Below the pieces are notes generated by a model. The model did no database searches and was not told the DNA's origin. It saw only the letters and a program-made list of their open reading frames with translations. A program made the position numbers and the translations under genes. A stretch of 32,575 nucleotides of DNA from Clostridiales bacterium. GTDB lineage: Bacteria > Bacillota_A > Clostridia > Christensenellales > Christensenellaceae. Numbering within the stretch: the first letter of the stretch is position 1; each line of letters starts with the position of its first letter. Location: the NCBI GenBank assembly GCA_003149735.1, contig QANA01000005.1, forward strand, positions 1 to 32,575, in the 5' to 3' direction. Positions 23,869 to 32,575 of this stretch are shown here, piece after piece.

Positions 23869-24669
23869 ATGGGAAAACGCATTATTTCAGGGATTGTGAT
23901 TATAGGGTTGTTAGTCGCAATGCTGGTGCTTCAGGAAGTATATCTGAAAGTAGGTGTGGTGCTGATCGGGTTGTTCTGTCAGTACGAAATGCTGTATACA
24001 ATCCGGCAAAGCGGTACCAAGACGATGGATCTGCCGGTATATCTCTGTGCGTTGGCGATGTTTCCGGCTTATTACTATTTTGGGGCCGAAGGCGTTCTGT
24101 TTACCTATGCGATCACGCTGATGCTGCTGTTTATGACGCGAACGCTGTGCAGCCGCTATGATTATAAAAGCGTAGCTTACAGCGCACTCTCGCTGTTGTA
24201 TCCGCAGCTGTTTATGGTATTTTTCTATAAAATTGTCTGTATAGAAGACGCACACGCTTCGCTGATGATGATTGTGCTCAGCATTGTAGCAGCTTCTTCC
24301 AGCGATACCTTTGCTTATTTTGTCGGCAAAGCAATGGGTAAACGGAAGCTGTGCCCCGCCATCAGCCCGAATAAAACAGTGGAAGGCGCTATTGGCGGTC
24401 TGTTGGGCGGAACGGTGCTGACTGGTGTTGCCGCATTGATTTTTGGCGAAACGGCGATTCCTCTCTATGGTTATTTTCTGTTGGGCGCACTTTTAGCGGC
24501 GCTTTCCCAATTTGGTGACCTGGCATCTTCGCTGACCAAACGATTTTTTGGAGTGAAGGATTTTGGTAAATTGATTCCCGGCCATGGCGGAATGTTGGAT
24601 CGGGTATGCAGCATTATTTTCGTGCTGCCGGTAACGCTGCTCTTTTTTCGAATTTTTTACGGTATCTGA
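23869..24669 (+). CDS. cdsA: Phosphatidate cytidylyltransferase (CDP-diglyceride synthase)
   Basis: 266 residues with about seven to eight membrane helices. Makes CDP-diacylglycerol from phosphatidic acid and CTP. The family signature is intact: SSDTFAYFVGKAMGKRKL, PAISPNKTVEGAIGG, FGDLASSLTKRFFGVKDFG and IPGHGGMLDR. Two ATGs compete: 23863 overlaps the uppS stop but sits almost on the GGAGGAG site, while 23869 is 7 bases from it and is preferred. dxr follows after 7 bases. Confidence 0.95.
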   Translation: MGKRIISGIVIIGLLVAMLVLQEVYLKVGVVLIGLFCQYEMLYTIRQSGTKTMDLPVYLCALAMFPAYYYFGAEGVLFTYAITLMLLFMTRTLCSRYDYKSVAYSALSLLYPQLFMVFFYKIVCIEDAHASLMMIVLSIVAASSSDTFAYFVGKAMGKRKLCPAISPNKTVEGAIGGLLGGTVLTGVAALIFGETAIPLYGYFLLGALLAALSQFGDLASSLTKRFFGVKDFGKLIPGHGGMLDRVCSIIFVLPVTLLFFRIFYGI

Positions 24670-24676
24670 GGACGAT

Positions 24677-25834
24677 ATGGAAAAAAGGAAGAAAATCGTC
24701 ATTCTGGGGGCTACCGGCTCCATCGGTACCAATACGCTGAAGGTATTGGAAGGCATGCAGGATGCTTATGAAATTTATGGTTTGGCAGCGCATAGCAGTT
24801 GGCAGCAGCTGGCAGTTCTGGTGCAGAAATATCACCCTGCGCTGCTGGCGTTGACGGATGAACGAGAAGCGCAGAATCTGCGGGAGCAGGGGCATTTTGC
24901 AGGAACTATCCTGCAGGGAGCGGAAGCGCTGGTTGAAATCTGTGAGCAGGCCGATTTAGTGGTGCTGAGTGTGGTTGGAGTTGCCGGGCTCAAGCCGTTT
25001 GTGCATTGTTTGCAGAAGGGGATTCCGGTGGCATTGGCAACAAAGGAAGCGATGGTCTATGGTGGGCGTCTGGCACGGGACTTGATGGATCGTACCGGCA
25101 CACCGGTATTGCCACTGGACAGCGAAATATCAGCAATTTTTCAGTGCTTGCAGGGGAATCGAAAGGCGCAGGTCGAAGAAATTCTGCTGACGGCGTCGGG
25201 CGGCCCTTTTCGCACCTGGCCGCTGGAAAAAATACAGCAGGCAACGTTGGAACAGGCGCTGCAGCATCCGAACTGGAGCATGGGCGCCAAGATTACCATT
25301 GATAGCGCCTCCATGGCCAATAAAGGGCTGGAAATTATGGAAACGCGCTGGATGTTTGATATAGACCCGTCGAAAATTACTGTAGTAGTGCATCCGGAAA
25401 GTATTGTGCATTCGGCAGTGCGCTATGCTGATGGCTGCGTTATGGCACAACTGGGAGCGACAGATATGAAATTGCCCATTGCCTATGCACTGAGATATCC
25501 GGAACGGATGCCTAATTGCGGAGAAAAATTGGATCTTTTTCAGGTGGGGGCACTGCATTTTGAACGGCCGGATTATGAAAGATTTCCCTGCCTGAAATTG
25601 GCAAAACAGGCAATAGAGCAGGGGTCGGCTATGCAGATGGTGTTTAATGCCGCAAATGATGCGGCAGTTGCTTTGTTTCGCGCCGGCGCGATCGGCTTTT
25701 GGCAGATCAGCCAGATTATTGAGCAGGCGCTGCAGAGTTTTTCGGCAGCGGCACTGCATAGTTTTGAAGAAATTTATGCATTGGATGGGGAGATCCGCAG
25801 CTTCGCACAGCAAGTGGCACAGCAATTTGTATAA
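24677..25834 (+). CDS. dxr: 1-deoxy-D-xylulose 5-phosphate reductoisomerase, with unusual motif residues
   Basis: 385 residues. Second step of the MEP isoprenoid pathway (DXP to MEP with NADPH). Cofactor motif GATGSIG at 11-17. Metal and substrate motifs mostly fit: Asp148 and Glu150, TASGGPFR, HPNWSMG, NKGLE and VHPESIVHS. Three usually invariant positions differ: the DSEH motif reads DSEI (Ile151, where E. coli has His153), LANKES reads LATKEA, and NAANE reads NAAND. Length and neighbours (cdsA, rseP, ispG) are normal and the frame is intact, so it is probably a functional but divergent enzyme. Starts at ATG 24677 after GAGG. Confidence 0.93.
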   Translation: MEKRKKIVILGATGSIGTNTLKVLEGMQDAYEIYGLAAHSSWQQLAVLVQKYHPALLALTDEREAQNLREQGHFAGTILQGAEALVEICEQADLVVLSVVGVAGLKPFVHCLQKGIPVALATKEAMVYGGRLARDLMDRTGTPVLPLDSEISAIFQCLQGNRKAQVEEILLTASGGPFRTWPLEKIQQATLEQALQHPNWSMGAKITIDSASMANKGLEIMETRWMFDIDPSKITVVVHPESIVHSAVRYADGCVMAQLGATDMKLPIAYALRYPERMPNCGEKLDLFQVGALHFERPDYERFPCLKLAKQAIEQGSAMQMVFNAANDAAVALFRAGAIGFWQISQIIEQALQSFSAAALHSFEEIYALDGEIRSFAQQVAQQFV

Positions 25835-25915
25835 ACGAATTACTGTAATCGGCAAAAATCGGTAAAATTTTTATGAAAGATGGAAGCCGGGGAGATAGAA
25901 GCGTTAAATCCGGCG

Positions 25916-25921
25916 TATAAT
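25916..25921 (+). promoter_or_regulatory. Possible -10 element before rseP
   Basis: A perfect TATAAT lies in the 122-base dxr-rseP gap, 36 bases before the start. No convincing -35 is seen 16-18 bases upstream. Confidence 0.35.
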
Positions 25922-25956
25922 AGTGCTGATCGCAGTAATCAGATCGGAGGAAACTT

Positions 25957-26997
25957 TTGGAAATTGTGAATACGATTTTAACGATTTTGTCCGGATTACT
26001 CATGCTGACCCTGCTGGTGTTGGTGCATGAGGGTGGGCACTTTTTCGTGGGAAAAACCTGCGGCATTCGAATTGATGAATTTGCAGTAGGGTTTGGCCCC
26101 AAATTGCTGAGCAGAGAAAAGGGAGGCATCCGCTATTCGGTACGTGCTTTGCCTTTGGGCGGCTTTGTACAGTTTTACGGCGAAGAGGAGGAAGTGGATG
26201 CGGCTTATGAGCCTCGTGCTTTTAATAACCGGCCTATTTGGCAGCGTGCATTGACCATTGCCGCCGGCCCGGTTATGAACATTCTGTTTGCTTTGCTGCT
26301 GACGGTGGCGGTGTTGGTGGGATATGGCGACTATGTGCCGCAGATCGCTTCGGTAGAGCCCGGGATGCCGGCTTATGCAGCGGGCCTGCAGGAAGGCGAC
26401 CGGATCGTCATGCTCAATGGGAAGCGCATTGATTTCAGCATGGAGTTTGATGCGGCGCAAATCAGCAGCAGCGAACATATTACCATCGGGGTCGAGCGGG
26501 AAGACGGTTATCATGAATTTGAACTGGATACCATTCAAAATGAAGAAACGGGAGGCTACCGGATCGGTATTACCTATACGGAATATGCCCGCCGGCGATT
26601 TGGATTTTTTGAGGCCATAGGGCTCAGCTTTAAATGGCTGTGGCTGATCATTAAAGAGATGTTTACTGCATTGGGAGCGGCGATATTCGGGGGCAAGGGA
26701 ATCAGCGAGCTTTCCGGTCCGGTAGGGACGATTACCATTGTAGGGGAGGCGGTGCGCTATGGATTTGAGACGATCCTGCGTATGGCAGCGCTGCTCTCCA
26801 TCAACCTTGGAATTATGAATATATTGCCTTTTCCTGCGCTGGATGGCGGTCGATTGCTTTTCCTGGGAATTGAAAAACTGCGCGGCAAGCCAATCGATCG
26901 CAAAGTGGAAAGTTATATCAATTTGGTGGGGCTGGCGTTGCTCTTTTTGTTGATGATTGCATTGACTTATCAGGATATTGCGCGCCTGTTTTCCTAA
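25957..26997 (+). CDS. rseP: RseP/RasP site-2 zinc metalloprotease
   Basis: 346 residues. Cuts membrane-embedded substrates such as anti-sigma factors and leftover signal peptides. The zinc motif HEGGH (24-28) is in the first helix, a PDZ domain spans about 120-200 (VEPGMPAYAAGLQEGDRIVM), and the third ligand is Asp296 in PFPALDGGRL. About four membrane helices, as in the family. The start is TTG 25957, 6 bases after GGAGG; no nearby ATG gives the conserved N-terminus. ispG follows after 21 bases. Confidence 0.95.
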   Translation: MEIVNTILTILSGLLMLTLLVLVHEGGHFFVGKTCGIRIDEFAVGFGPKLLSREKGGIRYSVRALPLGGFVQFYGEEEEVDAAYEPRAFNNRPIWQRALTIAAGPVMNILFALLLTVAVLVGYGDYVPQIASVEPGMPAYAAGLQEGDRIVMLNGKRIDFSMEFDAAQISSSEHITIGVEREDGYHEFELDTIQNEETGGYRIGITYTEYARRRFGFFEAIGLSFKWLWLIIKEMFTALGAAIFGGKGISELSGPVGTITIVGEAVRYGFETILRMAALLSINLGIMNILPFPALDGGRLLFLGIEKLRGKPIDRKVESYINLVGLALLFLLMIALTYQDIARLFS

Positions 26998-27018
26998 AAG
27001 ACGGAGTACAAAAGAACC

Positions 27019-28068
27019 ATGATGAAAAAAGAAATCAGAATCGGCAATACGGCAATTGGAGGCGGGCAGCCGATTCGTATTCAATCGATGACCAATACAG
27101 ATACGGCGGATGTGGAGGCTACAGCAGCTCAAATTTGCGCTTTGGAGGCTGCCGGCTGTGAGATTATACGCGTGGCGGCCTATAATATAGATAGTGCGCG
27201 CCGTATCGGAAAATTGAAGGAAAGCTGCAATATTCCCATTGTGGCGGATGTGCACTTTGATTATAAAATTGCTTTGGCGGCAATCGAAGCCGGTGCAGAT
27301 AAAGTACGCATTAACCCTGGCAATATCGGAGATGCGGCAAAAATCAGAATGGTGGCGGATGCGGCAAAGAACGCAGGCATTCCCATCCGGGTCGGTGCCA
27401 ATACAGGCTCGCTCGGTAAACAATATTGGGGCATGGAAAAGAGCGAAGCGTTGGTGCAGAGTGCTTTGGAAAATGTGCGCTGCCTGGAGCAGGCAGGTTT
27501 TGATAATATTGTTATTGCATTGAAGGCATCGGATGTGGCTGCCAGCGTGCGGGCTTATCGGAAAATGGATGCACTGGTGGATTATCCGCTGCATCTTGGC
27601 ATTACAGAAGCAGGCGCTTATGACAGTTCGATTGTAAAATCCGCCATGGGGATCGGAGCCTTGTTGCTGGACGGGATCGGAGATACCGTGCGCGTATCCA
27701 TTACCGGCGATCCGCTGCAGGAAATTCGAGCGGCAAAGGAAATCTTGCAGTGCGCAGGGCGACGTACTTTTTCGCCGGAAATTATTGCCTGCCCTACTTG
27801 CGGGCGGACGCGCATTCAGCTGGAAAGGCTGTATCATCAGGTGAAAGCGTTGACGGCGGATATTCCGCAGTATTTAAAAATTGCCGTTATGGGTTGTGTG
27901 GTGAATGGCCCCGGCGAAGCGAGAGATGCCGACATCGGTATTGCCGGCGGAGATGGAATCGGTATTGTATTTAAAAAAGGGAAACCCATTGCAAAAGTGC
28001 CGGAGGCACAATTGCTGGAGACGTTTGAAAAAGAATTGCGGGAAATGCTGGACAAGGATCCGGCATGA
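27019..28068 (+). CDS. ispG: 4-hydroxy-3-methylbut-2-enyl diphosphate synthase
   Basis: 349 residues. Iron-sulfur enzyme of the MEP pathway that converts MEcPP to HMBPP. N-terminal TIM barrel: GGGQPIRIQSMTNTDT, then VADVHFDYKIALAA and DKVRINPGNIG. C-terminal cluster-binding part: the cysteine pair in CPTCGRTRIQLE and the third cysteine in MGCVVNGPGEA. Two adjacent ATGs; the first (27019) is used, with GGAG about 13 bases upstream. It is the single-domain short form usual in Firmicutes. It sits between rseP and polC as in many Clostridia. Confidence 0.97.
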   Translation: MMKKEIRIGNTAIGGGQPIRIQSMTNTDTADVEATAAQICALEAAGCEIIRVAAYNIDSARRIGKLKESCNIPIVADVHFDYKIALAAIEAGADKVRINPGNIGDAAKIRMVADAAKNAGIPIRVGANTGSLGKQYWGMEKSEALVQSALENVRCLEQAGFDNIVIALKASDVAASVRAYRKMDALVDYPLHLGITEAGAYDSSIVKSAMGIGALLLDGIGDTVRVSITGDPLQEIRAAKEILQCAGRRTFSPEIIACPTCGRTRIQLERLYHQVKALTADIPQYLKIAVMGCVVNGPGEARDADIGIAGGDGIGIVFKKGKPIAKVPEAQLLETFEKELREMLDKDPA

Positions 28069-28095
28069 GCCCTGCAGGGGAAGTTGAGGCAATCG

Positions 28096-31000
28096 ATGGA
28101 CGGGGTAGTGGAATATAGACAGCATGGTATGCCGGCGTTGAGCTTCAATGCGGTACAGGTGCGCAGCGACGTTTGCGAATATCTGGAAAAGAACGATAAA
28201 CCTGCGCATATTACGTTAGAAAAGATGGCATATAGTCGCAGCCGCGGCATTTATATGCTTTTTTTACATGCCGATCGGATGTTGAGCATGGAAGAACAGG
28301 AACGCCTTAAGAAGCGCATGCTGCAGCAGGTCCCCGAACTTCGTCTGTTTGAAGTGGTGATTCGCCAGCCTGCTCAGGAATTGCTGGAGGATGCCGCTTT
28401 ATTGGAAAAAACCATACAGGCATATATCGTTTCCATCGAACCATCCATGATTCCTTTTGTACGGGCTTCTCAGGTACGCCGGGAAGAGAATAAGCTTCTG
28501 ATCAGTTTTGCACGCGATATGGCCATTGGTTTTGCAGAACGCTTGGGGCTGGCGCAGCGAATTGAACAGTTTTTATCCGATACCTATGGGTTGCAGATGC
28601 ATGTGAAGCAAATTGGAGCGGATTCCGATATACAACCGGAAGAAGAGGTTGCGCAGGAAATTTCGATGGTGTTTGACAGTCAGATGCAGCCGGCTCCTGC
28701 ATTGGCTAAGCGAGAACCAAAAGAACAGAAGGCCCCGAAAAAGCGGACGTCTCCGCCGGCCGCTACACCGGCTGCCGAGCCGCCTAAGCGCCGTAATTAC
28801 GGGCGGGAAGCTCTGGAGGGAGAGCCGGTCAAGATTATTGATTTGCAACCTGATGAAACGGCGCTCATTTGCGGGGAAGTCATTTCCACGGAGGAAAAAG
28901 TTACAAAGGACGGTAAAAATACCATTTTTACTATGGCAGTAACCGATTATACTTCTACGGTGCGCTGCCGTCACTTTTATAAAAAAGCGGGAGAGGATTT
29001 TGAGGCACCGGCTAAAAAAGGTGATTTTATTAAAACAAAAGGCCCGTATACCTATAACAGCTATACCCGGGAGTATATGCTGAATTTCAATCAGGTGACG
29101 CAGGTTGCCAAGCCGCCGGAAAAACAGGATCTTGCGCCGGAAAAGCGAGTGGAATTGCATTTGCATACCAACATGAGCGCGCAAGACGGTATGGCGAGCG
29201 CAGAAGAATATATTGCGCAGGCAGCAAAATGGGGGCATAAAGCGGTGGCGATTACCGACCATGGCGTGGTGCAGGCATTTCCTTTTGCGGCCAATGCTGC
29301 TAAGGAAGAAGGCATTAAAGTAATCTTTGGTGTGGAAGCCTATATGGTGGATACGCCCCGCAAAATTTATGAGGGGGCAGAACATAGTTTTGACGATGAA
29401 TTTGTCGTATTCGATATTGAAACGACAGGCCTTTCTCAGGAACTTTGTGAGATCATCGAAATCGGAGCGGTGCGCGTTCGGGAAGGTAGAGTGCTGGATC
29501 GTTTTCAGGCTTTTGCCAAGCCTAAAACGCCTATCTCTTATGAGATTACAAAGCTGACCGGCATCACAAACGATATGGTAGCGGAAGCGCCGCCGGTAGA
29601 GGAAGCGGTGCGCGGTTTTTGGGAGTTTGCGGGAGATACCTGCCTGGTAGCGCACAATGCCGCTTTTGATACGGGGTTTGTGTTTAAAAAGACGCGGGAA
29701 ATGGGGATGGAAGTGCACAGTGACGTACTGGATACGTTGCTGTTGGCGCGTGTGCATCTGCCGGATATGCGTTCCCGTGGGTTGGATAAACTGGCGGCAC
29801 GCTATAAAATTCCGCTGCAGCATCATCGGGCAGTCAATGATGCGGAGGCAACCGCCAAAGTCATGTATGCCATGCTGGCGGAAATCCGGCAAAAGGGATA
29901 TAGCAGGCTTTCAGAACTGAACTATCTGTCGGATACCGAAGCTTTGGTGAAAAGCGCGCCCAAGCCCAATCATTTTATTATTCTATGTAAAAATAAGCAG
30001 GGGCTGGTGAATCTTTATAAATTGATCTCTATCAGCCATTTGAAATATTTCAAGGGCAGGCCGCGCCTGCCTAAAAGCGAGCTGATCCGCTACCGGGAAG
30101 GGTTGATTTATGGTTCTGCCTGTGAACAGGGGGAATTATATCAGGCAGTGCTGCGAGGAGAATCGGAACATCGCCTGGAAGAGATTGCGCGCTTCTACGA
30201 TTATCTGGAAATACAGCCCAATGGAAATAACGAGTTTATGATTCGCAATGGCACGGTGCCCGACGAAAAAGCGCTGGAAGAAATCAACCGCAGAATCTAC
30301 CAGTTGGGCAAAAAACTGGGCAAGCCGGTAGTGGCAACGGGAGACGTTCATTTCCTGCAGGAACGGGATGAGTACTATCGCCGCATCGTCATGGAAACTT
30401 CCGGTTTTAAGGATGCCGATAATCAGGCGCCGCTTTATTTTAAAACGACAGATGAGATGCTCAGGGAGTTTGCTTATCTGGGGCAGCGGGAGGCACAGGA
30501 AGTGGTTGTGGAAGCACCCAATGCCATTGCGGATCAGATCGAAGAAATCGACCTCTTCCCGGGTGAGACGGCCATGCCTTTTGTAGAGAACGATGCGGAA
30601 GAGATTCGTGAAGCAGCAATGACAAAGATGCATGCCCTTTACGGGGATCCGCTGCCGGAGCATATTGAAAAGCGCCTGATGAAGGAAATGAACTCCATCA
30701 TCAATAATGGTTTTGCAGTGCTTTACTGGGCGGCCATGAAACTGGTGACCAAATCCATGAGCGATGGATATCTGGTAGGGTCGCGTGGGTCGGTTGGTTC
30801 TTCCCTGGCTGCATTTGCCATGGGGATCACCGAGGTTAATCCGTTGACACCGCATTATCGGTGCCCCAACTGTAAGCATTCGGATTTCAATATTGATAAA
30901 CAGTATGCCTGCGGGCCGGATATGCCGCCGGCCGTCTGCCCATTGTGCGGCACGCCATATATCGCGGATGGATATGATATTCCGTTTGAGGTGTTTTTAG

Positions 31001-32478
31001 GGTTAAATGCTGAAAAAGTACCGGATATCGACCTGAACTTTTCAGGAGAATATCGAGCACGCGCCAATAAATATGTGGAGGAACTGTTTGGAGAAGAATA
31101 TGTTTTCCGGGCAGGTACGATCAGCGCTATTAAGGATAATATTGCCAAAGGCCTGGTGCGCAAATATATGGAAATGCATGAACGCACACCTTCTGAAGCG
31201 GAAATTGAGCGCTTGGCTATGGGGATCAGCGGTGTCAAGAAAACAACGGGCCAGCACCCGGGTGGGTTAGTCATCGTACCGCGAAACCGCGAAATTTACG
31301 AATTTACCCCCATACAGAAGCCGGCTGATAAAGAGGCAGTGGATACCGTTACCACACATTTTGACTTTAACTCCATGCATGATATTCTGATCAAGCTGGA
31401 TATTCTCGGCCATGATAATCCGACGCTTATTCGTATACTACAGGATATGACCGGATTGGATCCGCTGTCGATTGATGTGGCTGACCCGAAAGTGCTTTCA
31501 CTTTTTACTTCGACAGAGGCATTACAGGTTACGCCCGAGCAGCTGAACGGGGTGGATTTGGGTGTGCTGGGAATTCCTGAATTCGGCACACACACAACGA
31601 TGCGGGTTCTCAAACAGACAAAACCCAAAACGGTGGCGGAATTGATTCGCATTTCCGGTTTGACACACGGCACGGATGTTTGGGGAGGAAATGCGGAGGA
31701 ACTGATTCTTTCCGGTACTGCGACGCTTTCCGGCGTGATTTGTACGCGGGATGATATTATGCTGACGTTAGTGGATTACGGAGTAGATCACCAGCTGGCT
31801 TTCTTCATCATGGAAAGCGTTCGAAAGGGGAAATGGGCCAAAGGCAAGGAAAAGAAGCAGGCGGAGCAGGAGAAGGCCATGCGCGATGCCAATGTGCCCG
31901 AATGGTTTATCGAATCCTGCCGCAAAATACAATATATGTTCCCGAAAGCGCATGCAGTAGCCTATGTATTGATGGCGCTGCGCATTGCTTACTTTAAGGT
32001 ATATTACCCAAAGGAATTTTATGCGGCAGACTTTACGATTAAGGCGGCACAGTTTGACTCCAAGACAATTCTGCAAGGTATTCCAGCTATTGAAGCGGAG
32101 ATGGAGCGCATTAACGCTTTGGGAAAGCGCGCGACCAAGACGGAAAAGGACACTTGCGCAGTGTTGGAGTTGGCATTGGAAATGCTGCAGCGCGGTATTA
32201 AGATTTTGCCGCCCGATCTGCATAAGAGCAGAGCACGGCATTTTACGGTGGAAGGAGAATTTGTGCGCATGCCTTTCGTGGTGCTGCCCAGCCTGGGAGA
32301 AAAAGCAGCGGAATTGCTGGAAGAAAAACGCGCGGAGATGGAATTCTGTTCTGTTGAGCAGATAAAAAAAGAATGCAAACTCTCTCAGAGCGTGTTGGAT
32401 TGTATGCGGGAGTTGGGCTGCCTGGGTGATTTACCGGAAAAAGCGCAGCTGAGCTTTTTTGATACTTTAAACTTATAA
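28096..32478 (+). CDS. polC: DNA polymerase III alpha subunit, PolC type
   Basis: 1460 residues. Main replicative polymerase of low-GC Gram-positives, with its own proofreading. Domains in order: N-terminal region; Pro/Lys-rich linker about 200-235; OB fold about 245-335; PHP domain starting with ELHLHTNMS near 353, interrupted by a DnaQ-like 3'-5' exonuclease with FDIETTG at 439-445, AHNAAFD and HRAVNDAEAT; the PHP remainder; the polymerase core with GSRGSVGSS near 895 and catalytic Asp977 and Asp979 in DIDLNF; a zinc site with CPNC and CPLC at about 923-951; and TTGQHPGGLVIVP. The frame is open to a TTG at 28084, but ATG 28096 with GAGG seven bases before it is the better start. Confidence 0.97.
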   Translation: MDGVVEYRQHGMPALSFNAVQVRSDVCEYLEKNDKPAHITLEKMAYSRSRGIYMLFLHADRMLSMEEQERLKKRMLQQVPELRLFEVVIRQPAQELLEDAALLEKTIQAYIVSIEPSMIPFVRASQVRREENKLLISFARDMAIGFAERLGLAQRIEQFLSDTYGLQMHVKQIGADSDIQPEEEVAQEISMVFDSQMQPAPALAKREPKEQKAPKKRTSPPAATPAAEPPKRRNYGREALEGEPVKIIDLQPDETALICGEVISTEEKVTKDGKNTIFTMAVTDYTSTVRCRHFYKKAGEDFEAPAKKGDFIKTKGPYTYNSYTREYMLNFNQVTQVAKPPEKQDLAPEKRVELHLHTNMSAQDGMASAEEYIAQAAKWGHKAVAITDHGVVQAFPFAANAAKEEGIKVIFGVEAYMVDTPRKIYEGAEHSFDDEFVVFDIETTGLSQELCEIIEIGAVRVREGRVLDRFQAFAKPKTPISYEITKLTGITNDMVAEAPPVEEAVRGFWEFAGDTCLVAHNAAFDTGFVFKKTREMGMEVHSDVLDTLLLARVHLPDMRSRGLDKLAARYKIPLQHHRAVNDAEATAKVMYAMLAEIRQKGYSRLSELNYLSDTEALVKSAPKPNHFIILCKNKQGLVNLYKLISISHLKYFKGRPRLPKSELIRYREGLIYGSACEQGELYQAVLRGESEHRLEEIARFYDYLEIQPNGNNEFMIRNGTVPDEKALEEINRRIYQLGKKLGKPVVATGDVHFLQERDEYYRRIVMETSGFKDADNQAPLYFKTTDEMLREFAYLGQREAQEVVVEAPNAIADQIEEIDLFPGETAMPFVENDAEEIREAAMTKMHALYGDPLPEHIEKRLMKEMNSIINNGFAVLYWAAMKLVTKSMSDGYLVGSRGSVGSSLAAFAMGITEVNPLTPHYRCPNCKHSDFNIDKQYACGPDMPPAVCPLCGTPYIADGYDIPFEVFLGLNAEKVPDIDLNFSGEYRARANKYVEELFGEEYVFRAGTISAIKDNIAKGLVRKYMEMHERTPSEAEIERLAMGISGVKKTTGQHPGGLVIVPRNREIYEFTPIQKPADKEAVDTVTTHFDFNSMHDILIKLDILGHDNPTLIRILQDMTGLDPLSIDVADPKVLSLFTSTEALQVTPEQLNGVDLGVLGIPEFGTHTTMRVLKQTKPKTVAELIRISGLTHGTDVWGGNAEELILSGTATLSGVICTRDDIMLTLVDYGVDHQLAFFIMESVRKGKWAKGKEKKQAEQEKAMRDANVPEWFIESCRKIQYMFPKAHAVAYVLMALRIAYFKVYYPKEFYAADFTIKAAQFDSKTILQGIPAIEAEMERINALGKRATKTEKDTCAVLELALEMLQRGIKILPPDLHKSRARHFTVEGEFVRMPFVVLPSLGEKAAELLEEKRAEMEFCSVEQIKKECKLSQSVLDCMRELGCLGDLPEKAQLSFFDTLNL

Positions 32479-32502
32479 AAAAGGTTGGCATTCGGCGTTT
32501 TA

Positions 32503-32531
32503 TTGACTAATATTTATCCAGGCCGTATAAT
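32503..32531 (+). promoter_or_regulatory. Strong sigma-A-type promoter downstream of polC
   Basis: TTGACT (32503-32508), a 17-base spacer and a perfect TATAAT (32526-32531). It drives a gene beyond the window; in Firmicutes rimP-nusA often follows polC, which is only a guess here. Confidence 0.8.
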
Positions 32532-32541
32532 GAAGAAAGTC

Positions 32542-32567
32542 GATTTATTTGATAGACCGGATAAATC
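32542..32567 (+). promoter_or_regulatory. Leader hairpin at the right edge
   Basis: GATTTAT (32542-32548) pairs with ATAAATC (32561-32567), starting about 4 bases after the expected transcription start. The leader is cut by the window edge. Confidence 0.4.
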
Positions 32568-32575
32568 ATCGGCCG

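Noticed and set aside
25996..27837. 613-codon minus-strand frame opposite rseP and ispG
   Set aside because: Antisense to two certain genes. Its His- and Cys-rich composition is what the opposite strand of such genes gives; no domain is seen.
28573..29892. 439-codon minus-strand frame opposite polC
   Set aside because: Antisense shadow of a certain gene, rich in Phe, His and Arg, with no recognisable motif.

Overview
The window is chromosomal DNA from a spore-forming Firmicute, most likely a member of the Clostridia. The reasons are the sporulation sigma factors sigF, sigE and sigG with their partners, a PolC-type DNA polymerase III, the ireB-ruvX-yrzB set, and the order rpsB-tsf-pyrH-frr-uppS-cdsA-dxr-rseP-ispG-polC. 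Coding density is high. I see no rRNA, tRNA, insertion sequence, phage gene or CRISPR array.

Layout. 1-1424 (minus) is the spoIIA operon, spoIIAA-spoIIAB-sigF, with sigF cut by the left edge. A class A penicillin-binding protein (1556-3820) diverges from it, followed by the M3 peptidase PepF and the S4-domain protein YlmH. 6570-9173 is a polar amino acid ABC importer operon whose binding protein has its two halves in reversed order. It converges on a minus-strand redox pair (ccdA and a TlpA/StoA-like thioredoxin). 10860-13319 (minus) is spoIIGA-sigE-sigG. From 13502 to the right edge everything is on the plus strand: pyk, ymxH, nrdR, pgeF, a cysteine desulfurase, a 46-residue YtxH-like protein, ireB-ruvX-yrzB, rpsB-tsf, then pyrH-frr-(73-aa unknown)-uppS-cdsA-dxr-rseP-ispG-polC. 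A strong promoter after polC drives something beyond the window.

How the genes work together. The sporulation loci form the usual cascade. A sigma-H-type promoter precedes spoIIAA. SpoIIAA and SpoIIAB control sigma-F. A sigma-F-type promoter precedes sigG. SpoIIGA would process pro-sigma-E. The right half couples translation (S2, EF-Ts, RRF), UMP phosphorylation, isoprenoid supply (Dxr, IspG), undecaprenyl-PP synthesis (UppS), phospholipid synthesis (CdsA), membrane proteolysis (RseP) and replication (PolC).

Most notable observations: (1) a circularly permuted amino acid-binding lipoprotein in an otherwise normal ABC operon; (2) a DXR reductoisomerase with changes at usually invariant positions, including His to Ile in the DSEH motif; (3) an orphan plus-strand promoter and a 17-bp UUCG hairpin next to sigG, a possible small RNA; (4) two candidate structured leaders, before the ABC operon and before pyrH; (5) two small genes, of 46 and 73 residues; (6) an 8-mer shared by the spoIIA and spoIIG upstream regions. 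Promoter and RNA-structure calls were made by eye; no folding or database search was run.
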